Below are positions 42,503-52,407 of a stretch of 64,000 bases of DNA, one piece after another; the stretch's first letter is position 1, and the number at the start of each line of letters is the position of its first letter. The position numbers were made by a program, and so were the translations under genes. The notes beneath the pieces were generated by a model, which did not search any database, was not told where the DNA came from, and was given only the letters and a program-made list of their open reading frames with translations. The DNA is taken from the NCBI GenBank assembly GCA_010024875.1, contig RGFZ01000004.1, positions 1 to 64,000 on the forward strand, in the 5' to 3' direction. Source of the stretch: Oxalobacteraceae bacterium. GTDB taxonomy: Bacteria; Pseudomonadota; Gammaproteobacteria; Burkholderiales; Burkholderiaceae_D.

Positions 42503-43873
42503 TCAAGCCGCTTCCGGAACACTCGGCAAACCTGCCAGCGCCATCGCCAATTCTTTTTCGTCGTATTTTTCATCCTTCAGGTTGCCGGCGAAATAGCTCG
42601 AGTAGGCCGCCATATCGAAATGTCCATGACCGCACAGGTTGAACAAGATGACCTCGCTCTTGCCTTCGCGCTTGCAGCGCAGCGCTTCTTCGATCACGCC
42701 CTTGACCGCATGGTTTGCTTCCGGCGCCGGCACGATGCCTTCGTGACGGGCAAACAGCACACCGGCGGCAAAGCACTCGGTCTGGTGATAGGCGACGGCT
42801 TCGATCAGGTTCAGTTCTTTGAGGTGCGAAACCAGCGGCGCCATGCCGTGATAACGCAGGCCGCCCGCATGGAAACCCGGTGGCGTGAACGACGAGCCGA
42901 GCGTGTGCATCTTGGTCAGCGGTGCCATGTGACCGGTATCACCGAAGTCGTACGCGTACTTGCCGCGCGTGAGTGACGGGCAGGCTGCCGGTTCGACCGC
43001 GACGATGCGTGGCTTCGGACCGCCGCGGAGACCGGCGCCAATGAATGGGAAAGTGATACCCGCGAAGTTCGAGCCGCCGCCAGTGCAACCCACGATAACG
43101 TCGGGATAAGCATCGGCCATCGCCATCTGCTCCATCGACTCGATACCCACGATGGTCTGATGCATCAGCACATGGTTGAGCACCGAACCCAGGGCGTATT
43201 TGGTGTCGTCATTGGTCGCGGCGACTTCCACGGCCTCGGAGATCGCGATGCCCAGACTGCCCGGATGATTCGGCGTCTTTTCCAGCACCGACCGGCCGTA
43301 GTGGGTCTCGTTGGACGGCGACGGCAAGCATTTGGCACCGTAGGTTTCCATCACGGCACGGCGATAGGGTTTCTGGTCATATGACACGCGCACCTGAAAC
43401 ACCGTCACGTCGATATCGAACAGCGAACCCGCGAACGACAGCGACGTACCCCACTGCCCCGCTCCGGTCTCGGTAGTCAGGCGCTTCACACCCGCCTGCT
43501 TGTTGTAGAACGCCTGGGGAATCGCGGTGTTCGGCTTGTGGCTTCCGGCAGGGCTGACCCCCTCGTATTTGTAGAAAATCTTCGCGGGCGTGCCCAGCGC
43601 TTTTTCGAGCGCATACGCACGAAACAGCGGCGCGGGACGCCACAGACGATACACATCGCGCACTGGCTCAGGAATATCGATCTCGCGCTCTTGCGTGACC
43701 TCTTGCATGATCAGATCCATCGGGAACAGCGGTGCGAGATCATCGGGACCAATCGGCTGGAGCGTGCCAGGATGAAGCACCGGCGGCAGCGGTTTGGGCA
43801 GATCAGCTTGAATGTTGTACCAGCGCTTGGGGATACGGTCCTCTGGCAAGAGGAATTTCACTTGATGCGACAT
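42503..43873 (-). CDS. TrpB2-like PLP-dependent tryptophan synthase beta chain
   Basis: EGVSPAGSHKPNTAIPQAFYNKQAGVKRLTTETGAGQWG; GCTGGGSNFAG; extended N-terminus typical of TrpB2; start MSHQVKFLLPED. Confidence 0.9.
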   Translation of the reverse strand: MSHQVKFLLPEDRIPKRWYNIQADLPKPLPPVLHPGTLQPIGPDDLAPLFPMDLIMQEVTQEREIDIPEPVRDVYRLWRPAPLFRAYALEKALGTPAKIFYKYEGVSPAGSHKPNTAIPQAFYNKQAGVKRLTTETGAGQWGTSLSFAGSLFDIDVTVFQVRVSYDQKPYRRAVMETYGAKCLPSPSNETHYGRSVLEKTPNHPGSLGIAISEAVEVAATNDDTKYALGSVLNHVLMHQTIVGIESMEQMAMADAYPDVIVGCTGGGSNFAGITFPFIGAGLRGGPKPRIVAVEPAACPSLTRGKYAYDFGDTGHMAPLTKMHTLGSSFTPPGFHAGGLRYHGMAPLVSHLKELNLIEAVAYHQTECFAAGVLFARHEGIVPAPEANHAVKGVIEEALRCKREGKSEVILFNLCGHGHFDMAAYSSYFAGNLKDEKYDEKELAMALAGLPSVPEAA

Positions 43874-44054
43874 CAGCGGTTCTCCATCGTTTTTTTGTTT
43901 ATCTGTGTGCTTTGACGGACGCTCTGCCAGTGTCTCAACCAGCAGAAAAATGCGTGCCATTTTAGCAAGGCGTCGACCTCTGCATCATGCGAGGCCTGAA
44001 CCGAGAATTTACTTGGTGAACGCCCTTCTCGTCCATCCTCCGATCAACATCCCC

Positions 44055-44089
44055 AAAAAAACAAAGCCCCCTGACGGGCAGGGGGCTGT
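44055..44089 (-). terminator. Rho-independent terminator downstream of psiF-like gene
   Basis: AAAAAAACAAAGCCCCCTGACGGGCAGGGGGCT: minus-strand hairpin followed by T-rich tract. Confidence 0.8.
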
Positions 44090-44107
44090 ATCAAGCCACT
44101 GGCGGGC

Positions 44108-44401
44108 TTATTTGGCCTTCAGGCACTCGCTCATGAATTTCTTTCGCTCGTCGCCCTTCATGCCCGCGGCGTCCTTGTTACAGGTAACCATCTTGTTCTG
44201 CTGAGCGGTCTTCGGGGCTTCCGCAGGGGCCTCTGGCTTTTTGCTCAGGCAGTCCTTCATGAAAGCCTTGCGCTCATCACCCTTTTTGCCCGCGGCGTCC
44301 TTGTTACAGGTGGCCATCTTGTTCTGCTGCTCAGTCGCGGCAAATGCAGGGGGGATGGCAAACAGACCCAAGAGGGTCAGTGCAGCAATGATTGATTTCA
44401 T
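44108..44401 (-). CDS. PsiF-repeat secreted protein
   Basis: Signal peptide MKSIIAALTLLGLFAIPPAFA then two repeats QQNKMATCNKDAAGKKGDERKAFMKDCLSKK / QQNKMVTCNKDAAGMKGDERKKFMSECLKAK. Confidence 0.9.
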   Translation of the reverse strand: MKSIIAALTLLGLFAIPPAFAATEQQNKMATCNKDAAGKKGDERKAFMKDCLSKKPEAPAEAPKTAQQNKMVTCNKDAAGMKGDERKKFMSECLKAK

Positions 44402-44573
44402 GATGTCTCCAGGCAGGCCAGGAACGAAGTGAAAAGCGCGCGAGACCAGCCCGCCACCTTGGGGACACGCACGCTCTTGCCGAACACTTGAAAGGTTCTC
44501 ACCCAACTATAGATCCAGATCCTGACACAAAGCTTAAGCGTGCTTCTTGTTAATCGTCAGACCCTGTCTCATG

Positions 44574-45860
44574 TCAGTCGTTTAACAAGCGATGCATGAG
44601 CCAGGCGGCCACCCGAAGCGCGACCTTGTCTTCACCATATCGCCCAATCACCTGCAGACCCACCGGCATGCCCGTCGCTCCTCGACTAAAAGGCAGATGC
44701 ACACAAGGCAGCCCCAGCAGCGTCCACACACGCCCGAACACCGGGTCCCCGGTTTGCTCCAGCGTCGCCGGCGCCTCACCGCGCGCGCTGGGCGCCAGCA
44801 CCACTTCATGCTCGCCGAATGCTGCCGAGACCATGCCGCGCGCTGCATGGGCAAGCTGATTCGCAGCGCGATACTGCTCGAGCGATACCTGTAGCCCGGC
44901 GGCCAGCAACTCGCGCAAGCCGGGGCTGAGCGATTCCGAATGATGCATTCGCTCATGCGCCAGCGAGCGCGCCAGATCGAAGCTCATGATGTCCTTCTGG
45001 GCCTGCAATAAACCTGCAAATGCTGCCGGCAGCACTAGCTCACGCACCGGCACACCCGCCTTGGCCAGACTTCGCGCGGCCTGCTCCATCGCGTGCCGGG
45101 TATCGTGATCAGCATGCGGCCATTCATGCGTGTGACAAAGCGCCACCCGTGGTGTGGAAGAAACCTCCAGTTTCATCAGTCCAAGATCGCCCGTGGCGGC
45201 TGCGGCAAATAGCGCAACATCAGGCACCGAACGGGCAAGGAACCCGAGCGTATCGAGCGAATCGGACAATGCTTTCACGCCAGCGCGGTTGACGAGCCCA
45301 AAACTGGGCTTGTAACCCACGATCCCGCAGAACGCCGCGGGACGGATGACCGATGCCGCAGTCTGCGAAGCAAACGCGAGCGGCACCATGTGGTCTGCGA
45401 CCGCCGCCGCCGATCCGCTCGAGGAACCGCCGGGGGTGTGCGTCAGTCGGCGTGGGTTGCGTGTCTTGCCCGGCGTGAAGGTGGCGAACTCGGTCGTGAC
45501 TGTTTTGCCAAGCATGATGGCACCTTGCTCGCTGCACAGGGACACCACTGCGGCATCGGCCAGAGGACGATGGCCAGTATAGATGGCTGAACCATAGGTA
45601 GTCGGCATGTCGTGGGTATCAAACAAATCTTTCACACCGATCGGTAAACCGTGCAACAAGCCCTGAACAGGACCCTCGTCGAGCTGTTTGGCTCGCGACA
45701 GTGCTGCATCGGCAGCGACATAATTCCAGGCACCTACCTGCAGCTCTCGCGACTCGATACGGCTCAGACAGGCGCGCACGAGTTCGCAAGCGCTGATATC
45801 CCGTCGGACGAGCTGTCGCGAGAGCTCAGTTGCACTAAGCGTATTCAACAATTCGTTCAT
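44574..45860 (-). CDS. Amidase signature-family enzyme
   Basis: GLPIGVKDLFDT, HTPGGSSSGSAAAVADHM and QTAASVIRPAAFCGIVGYKPS: Ser-cisSer-Lys catalytic motifs; start ATG at 45860 overlaps the upstream stop. Confidence 0.92.
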   Translation of the reverse strand: MNELLNTLSATELSRQLVRRDISACELVRACLSRIESRELQVGAWNYVAADAALSRAKQLDEGPVQGLLHGLPIGVKDLFDTHDMPTTYGSAIYTGHRPLADAAVVSLCSEQGAIMLGKTVTTEFATFTPGKTRNPRRLTHTPGGSSSGSAAAVADHMVPLAFASQTAASVIRPAAFCGIVGYKPSFGLVNRAGVKALSDSLDTLGFLARSVPDVALFAAAATGDLGLMKLEVSSTPRVALCHTHEWPHADHDTRHAMEQAARSLAKAGVPVRELVLPAAFAGLLQAQKDIMSFDLARSLAHERMHHSESLSPGLRELLAAGLQVSLEQYRAANQLAHAARGMVSAAFGEHEVVLAPSARGEAPATLEQTGDPVFGRVWTLLGLPCVHLPFSRGATGMPVGLQVIGRYGEDKVALRVAAWLMHRLLND

Positions 45861-47029
45861 ACGTGCTCCTCTTGTAATAATGACCGCGCTTCCATGTTTC
45901 GCGCAGCAGCGGTATAGCCGCCTTCGTCGCCATCGACGAAATGCAGGTGTATTTCGGGGGAACGCACAACGCAGGTAAACAGCGCCGATCGGGCAAAATG
46001 CCATCCCCAGCGGACCCCATGCCGGCGGCGTGCCTCATCAAGCAGCTGTGCAATCGATTCTCGCTGAGCGTGGCTAACATCGATGACCATCCTCAGGCAA
46101 TCGTCCAGCTTGAGATAGTCATTGTTTTTGCACAGGCTGACGATGTAGCGCCCAGCGGCAGAATCCGGGTCGTGCCGGGTTCGCTTGACGATCACGGTGA
46201 GGAGTCCGGTAAGCGAGGCCACTCCGAGGTAATGCAGCCACTGCGCCAGCTTCCCCTGCTTTTTCATGCGTGACTCGTGCATCAAGAACTCCGGTGGCCA
46301 ACGATCGGGGAGATTGTCCGGCGTAATGGGCATCGACTCGGGTGCGATCTCCTGAATAGACGACAGCAACTCCCGGTAAAGCGGCAGATGATCACCGTCG
46401 GCGTGAACGATGAGAGAGAGTATGCCGTCGCGCCGCGCCGGAACCGCACACCACCGGCATTCGAGACCTTCCATGCTGGCAGACGCGTTGGCAGCAGCGC
46501 TAATCAAGTACCTGCCATCCAGCGACTTGACCATGGCAGTCGCCGCGTTCAACCCACCACCGGCGAACAGGGCGATGTGATTACCTTTGCTTAACTGGCG
46601 ACGCGCCACCATCACCGGGATTCCTCGCTCGACGATATCGGCAACCGGCACACACCCTACTCTCAGCTCCAGACCAAACTCGAGCAGTGATTTTCGGGCC
46701 AGCGCAGTGAGGGATGCGGTGATCGCCTCAAAACAACTCGGTGGTACGATCAGCGTCGCTCCATCGCCACCAAACACAAAAGGAAAATCAACGCGCGGAC
46801 AGGCATTCTGGGCGCACAGAATGCTTGCTGCCCCCAAAGTGTTCACTTCCTTGTAACGACCCGCAGCAACCGCAGCGGTCGAACCACGTACATCCGTGAT
46901 GAAAATAAACCAGTCGTCTGGCGCCGGACGGTAATGCGAAGAATCTGTCAAGCCTTCCAGCGAGACTATCGGTTCGAGCTGCGCATAGAACGCTTCCGAT
47001 GAGTTCGGTTGATAGGTTGTCTGCGGCAT
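45857..47029 (-). CDS. DUF3095-like protein with class III nucleotide cyclase-like motifs
   Basis: 390 aa; FIFITDVRGSTAAVAAGRYKEVNTLGAASI...FPFVFGGDGATLIVP. Confidence 0.7.
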   Translation of the reverse strand: MPQTTYQPNSSEAFYAQLEPIVSLEGLTDSSHYRPAPDDWFIFITDVRGSTAAVAAGRYKEVNTLGAASILCAQNACPRVDFPFVFGGDGATLIVPPSCFEAITASLTALARKSLLEFGLELRVGCVPVADIVERGIPVMVARRQLSKGNHIALFAGGGLNAATAMVKSLDGRYLISAAANASASMEGLECRWCAVPARRDGILSLIVHADGDHLPLYRELLSSIQEIAPESMPITPDNLPDRWPPEFLMHESRMKKQGKLAQWLHYLGVASLTGLLTVIVKRTRHDPDSAAGRYIVSLCKNNDYLKLDDCLRMVIDVSHAQRESIAQLLDEARRRHGVRWGWHFARSALFTCVVRSPEIHLHFVDGDEGGYTAAARNMEARSLLQEEHV

Positions 47030-47233
47030 GAGTGGCTTTGTTTTTATATTCGCCAGTATAGATTGATGCGCGCTGCAGATGAATACTTGTCGGTTTGAGA
47101 ATCCAGATCGTCGAATGCAGTGGGATAGCGGTCTAACCTATTCGAGAAATGAAAAAGCCGAGGGTAGTGATGCCGCCAAAAATTAAAAAAGAGTGCTGCC
47201 AATCTTAGGTACACTCTTGGAGATTTCTCTCTC

Positions 47234-47255
47234 ACCAAACTAATTTTGGTTTTTT
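47234..47255 (+). terminator. Weak hairpin plus T tract (terminator/attenuator-like)
   Basis: ACCAAA-CTAAT-TTTGGT followed by TTTTT; no plus-strand CDS ends upstream. Confidence 0.3.
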
Positions 47256-47308
47256 CATGAGATTATGTAGGAAATTTGTTCATTCAGAATATCGAAAGAC
47301 ATTACCGA

Positions 47309-47322
47309 TTGGTGATCACCAA
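47309..47322. promoter_or_regulatory. Perfect 14-bp palindrome, candidate operator
   Basis: TTGGTGATCACCAA in AT-rich intergenic DNA. Confidence 0.45.
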
Positions 47323-47346
47323 ATTGTGTTCGCATCAGCAGGCTTG

Positions 47347-47363
47347 GCGAAAATAATTTTCGC
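47347..47363. promoter_or_regulatory. Perfect inverted repeat (8-1-8), candidate operator
   Basis: GCGAAAAT-A-ATTTTCGC about 40 bp upstream of the Cys-rich ORF start. Confidence 0.45.
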
Positions 47364-47404
47364 AACATTCACACTCAGAAAACATTATTGAAATGGAGAA
47401 CGTC

Positions 47405-47593
47405 ATGGAAGACGCGCGTTGCTGTGGCACTGGCACCTGCATTATTAATGCAGATGGAGAATGCTGGTGTGGTCAAAGGTGGAACGGCACTCACATGAGT
47501 TATCCAGACGCCGTACTAGACAAGACCACGGCCGATACTTCGCAGAGTGAAGGAGCATCATCGCCGATGCGTAATTCAGAATCTGAAAAATAA
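47405..47593 (+). CDS. Cys-rich microprotein of unknown function
   Basis: MEDARCCGTGTCIINADGECWCGQRWNG...; GGAG Shine-Dalgarno at 47396 suits the ATG at 47405 (ORF-track start 47393). Confidence 0.7.
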   Translation: MEDARCCGTGTCIINADGECWCGQRWNGTHMSYPDAVLDKTTADTSQSEGASSPMRNSESEK

Positions 47594-47671
47594 CGGTTAA
47601 TTCAGAAACTTCACTACCTACTGCTTACTTGCCTACCTTTTATTAAAATAAGCCGCCAAGTAAAATGAAAA

Positions 47672-49291
47672 TTACTCCCACTCAATCGTTGCGGGAGGCT
47701 TGCCCGAGATGTCGTACACCACCCGATTGATGCCGCGCACCTCATTGATGATCCGGTTTGACACCCGGCCCAGCAAGTCGTGCGGCAGATGCGCCCAGTG
47801 CGCGGTCATGAAATCCTGCGTCTGCACTGCGCGCAGCGCGACCACGTACTCATAGGTCCGCCCATCGCCCATCACGCCGACGGATTTCACTGGCAGGAAG
47901 ACGGCAAAAGCCTGACTAGTGGCGTCATACCAGTTCTTGTGAAAGTAGCCGACCGGCGTCCCCTCCGCCAACTCCTGAGATAGCGGTATCGCGGTATTAC
48001 GGAGTTCTTCGATGAAGATTGCATCGGCGCGTCTGAGCAGATCTGCATATTCTTTCTTTACCTCGCCAAGGATGCGCACGCCAAGCCCCGGTCCGGGAAA
48101 AGGATGGCGATACACCATGTCATGCGGCAGACCCAGCGCAACGCCCAGCTTGCGGACTTCATCTTTGAACAGATCACGCAAGGGCTCCAGTAGTTTCAGG
48201 TTGAGTGTCTCAGGCAGGCCACCGACGTTGTGATGACTCTTGATGGTGTGCGCGCCCTTTTTACCCTTGCCGGCGCTTTCGATCACATCAGGATAAATGG
48301 TGCCTTGGGCAAGCCATTTGGCATTCTTCAGTTTCTCCGCCTCGGTCTGAAAAACTTCCACGAACTCTTTGCCGATGATCTTGCGCTTGGCTTCGGGATC
48401 TGACACTCCCGCGAGCTTGCTCATGAACTGATTGGTGGCATCGACATGCACGACCTTCACGCCCAGGTTCTTGCCGAACATATCCATTACCATCTTGCCT
48501 TCATCAAGACGCAGCAAGCCGTGATCGACGAACACGCAAGTCAGCTGATTACCGATAGCACGATGAATGAGTGCCGCTGCGACGCTGCTGTCCACGCCAC
48601 CAGAGAGACCCAGGATCACTTCTTCCGAACCGACCTGCTGGCGTATGGTCTCGATCGCCTCGGTGACATAATCGGGCATGTTCCAGTCGGACTTGCAGCC
48701 GCAGATGTCATGCACGAATCGCCCCAGAATCGCCGTGCCCTGCACCGTGTGCGTGACCTCGGGGTGAAACTGCACGGCATATAATCGGCGCGCTTCGTCG
48801 GCCATACCGGCGATGGGGCAACTATCCGTCGAAGCCATCAGCTTGAAGCCGGGCGGCATGTCGATCACCTTGTCGCCATGACTCATCCAGACTTTGAGCA
48901 TACCGTGCCCCTCCGGCGTGACAAAGTCATTGATATCTTTCAGCAGCGACGTATGGCCGCGCGCCCGCACCTCGGCGTAGCCGAACTCGCGCACTTTGCC
49001 GTTTTCTACCTTGCCACCCAGCTGCGCTGCCATGGTCTGCATACCGTAGCAAATGCCCAAGACCGGCACACCCAGATCGAACACCGCTTGCGGCGCGCGC
49101 GGTGTGTCACCCTCCGTCACCGATGAGGGGCCGCCAGAAAGAATGATGCCTGCGGCCCCCGATGCGCGGATGAAGTCATCGCTGATGTCATACGGATGCA
49201 CCTCCGAGAAAACCCCTGATTCGCGCACGCGACGAGCGATCAGCTGAGTGACTTGTGAACCGAAATCGAGAATGAGTATCTTGGAATGCAT
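47672..49291 (-). CDS. guaA: GMP synthase (glutamine-hydrolysing)
   Basis: GATase [12 protein letters not shown]-loop [20 protein letters not shown]-terminal [18 protein letters not shown]. Confidence 0.98.
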   Translation of the reverse strand: MHSKILILDFGSQVTQLIARRVRESGVFSEVHPYDISDDFIRASGAAGIILSGGPSSVTEGDTPRAPQAVFDLGVPVLGICYGMQTMAAQLGGKVENGKVREFGYAEVRARGHTSLLKDINDFVTPEGHGMLKVWMSHGDKVIDMPPGFKLMASTDSCPIAGMADEARRLYAVQFHPEVTHTVQGTAILGRFVHDICGCKSDWNMPDYVTEAIETIRQQVGSEEVILGLSGGVDSSVAAALIHRAIGNQLTCVFVDHGLLRLDEGKMVMDMFGKNLGVKVVHVDATNQFMSKLAGVSDPEAKRKIIGKEFVEVFQTEAEKLKNAKWLAQGTIYPDVIESAGKGKKGAHTIKSHHNVGGLPETLNLKLLEPLRDLFKDEVRKLGVALGLPHDMVYRHPFPGPGLGVRILGEVKKEYADLLRRADAIFIEELRNTAIPLSQELAEGTPVGYFHKNWYDATSQAFAVFLPVKSVGVMGDGRTYEYVVALRAVQTQDFMTAHWAHLPHDLLGRVSNRIINEVRGINRVVYDISGKPPATIEWE

Positions 49292-49323
49292 GGGACGTTG
49301 TCAGATTGTCTGATGCGATGTCT

Positions 49324-49357
49324 GAAAAAATTCAGGCGGCATTGCTGCCGCCTGTTG
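49324..49357 (-). terminator. Hairpin between guaB and guaA
   Basis: Minus strand CAGGCGGCAGCAATGCCGCCTGAATTTTTT: stem followed by T tract. Confidence 0.7.
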
Positions 49358-49372
49358 GATGTGCTGCCGGTC

Positions 49373-50977
<1,605 letters not shown>

Positions 50978-50985
<8 letters not shown>

Positions 50986-51408
50986 AGACCACCTCTGCTC
51001 GCTTGCGAAACGACTCGACAAAGCTGTCAGCAATTTTTGAGAACACGGGGCCAATCAGCTTTTCCAGCAGCTTGCTGGAAAATTCATAATTCAGGTCGAA
51101 TTCGACCTTGCAGGCATCATCCCTAAGCGCTGTGAAACGCCATTCGCCATCCAGCTGAGAAAAAGGACCCTCAAGCAGTGTCATCTGCATGCGGGTTGGT
51201 GGGACATGGGTATTTTCGGTAGTGAAGCTTTGACGCACGCCGTGGTAGTCAATCATGATGGTGGCCACTAGCCGGTCTGGCGCACGCTCGCGAACCTCCA
51301 CGCCACCACACCAAGGCAGGAAGGAGGGGTACTCCTCGACCTTGTCGACTAGCGCGAACATTTGCGCTGCGCTGTAGCTCAGCAGTACCGATTTATGAAC
51401 AACTGCCA
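50978..51408 (-). CDS. ratA: RatA-type SRPBCC/START-domain protein
   Basis: MAVVHKSVLLSYSAAQMFALVDKVEEYPSFLPWCGGVEV; stop overlaps the rnfH start; adjacent to smpB. Confidence 0.93.
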
Positions 51409-51495
51409 TGATCGCGTTTGTTAGAATGCCGGGTGGGGATTCTACCCTGATCACCCAATTCACTCCGCCGGTCGTCCCGGCCCTTACTGCACCCC

Positions 51496-51871
51496 ATGAG
51501 CATTGTCGACAACAAGAAGGCGTTTCACGATTATTTCATCGAAGAACGCTTCGAGGCGGGTATGTCCCTCGAAGGCTGGGAGGTGAAGTCGATTCGTGCC
51601 GGGCGGGTGCAGCTCAAGGAAGCCTACGTGATCGTCAAGAAGGGCGAGGTCTATCTGTTCGGCGCCCACATCAGCGCCCTGCCCACCGCCTCCACCCACG
51701 TGCACCCGGATCCTGTGCGCACCCGCAAGCTGCTGCTGCGGGCTGAAGAGATCAAAAAACTGATCGGCAAGGTCGAACGCGCCGGCTACACCATGGTGCC
51801 GCTGAACCTGCACTACACCCGGGGATGCGCAGCGCGAGATCGACAAGGCGATGAAGCAGAATCGTCGCTGA
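51496..51871 (+). pseudogene. smpB: SsrA-binding protein SmpB, with internal segment missing before the C-terminal tail
   Basis: [45 protein letters not shown]...PLNLHYTRG then, in another frame, [15 protein letters not shown]-stop; about 24 residues absent. Confidence 0.85.
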
Positions 51872-52022
51872 CAACATCTCGTAGTACACAATCGATACAC
51901 TGCACAGTCCTTTTTAGGACAAAAGCCGGGCTATCGTAGTTGGGAAAAATTCTCTGCTGACACTCCCCCTGGCTGAGCCCGATACATCTCATGACGAATT
52001 CCAAGCACCGTCTGGTCTGAAC

Positions 52023-52262
52023 GTGTCAGAAATACTGAGTGATGCTTTTCAGATCTATTACGATGAGGGGAAAAAAACTCATCAGACGAGTTTTTCTCAC
52101 CCCGGCTGGGCATTTCGAGCAATTCCTAATACCAGTCAGTATCTGGGTGACCTGTTGACCCATTTAGAAAAAATACGGGGCACGAGCGACCAGGCTCAAC
52201 AACTGATCGAAAAAGCGAAAGTCGCATTGCAAAAACGGATCGCGAGCCTGCAAAGTTCCTAA
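52023..52262 (+). CDS. Hypothetical protein (79 aa)
   Basis: GTG-started ORF with plausible composition; ends immediately before a hairpin; no family recognised. Confidence 0.4.
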   Translation: MSEILSDAFQIYYDEGKKTHQTSFSHPGWAFRAIPNTSQYLGDLLTHLEKIRGTSDQAQQLIEKAKVALQKRIASLQSS

Positions 52263-52300
52263 AAAAACAAAACCCCCGGGCCGTGAGGCGCGGGGGCTGA
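52261..52300 (-). terminator. Rho-independent terminator, probably for ppsA
   Basis: Minus strand CAGCCCCCGCGCCTCACGGCCCGGGGGTTTTGTTTTTT. Confidence 0.7.
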
Positions 52301-52407
52301 AACAGTACTGCTGACTGTTCTTGTTAGTTATTCCGTAATCAGTCGACGTAGTGTAGCGAATTATTTCCGCATGTCAACAAAAGATTCCGGAACTTGACAT
52401 TAACCCA

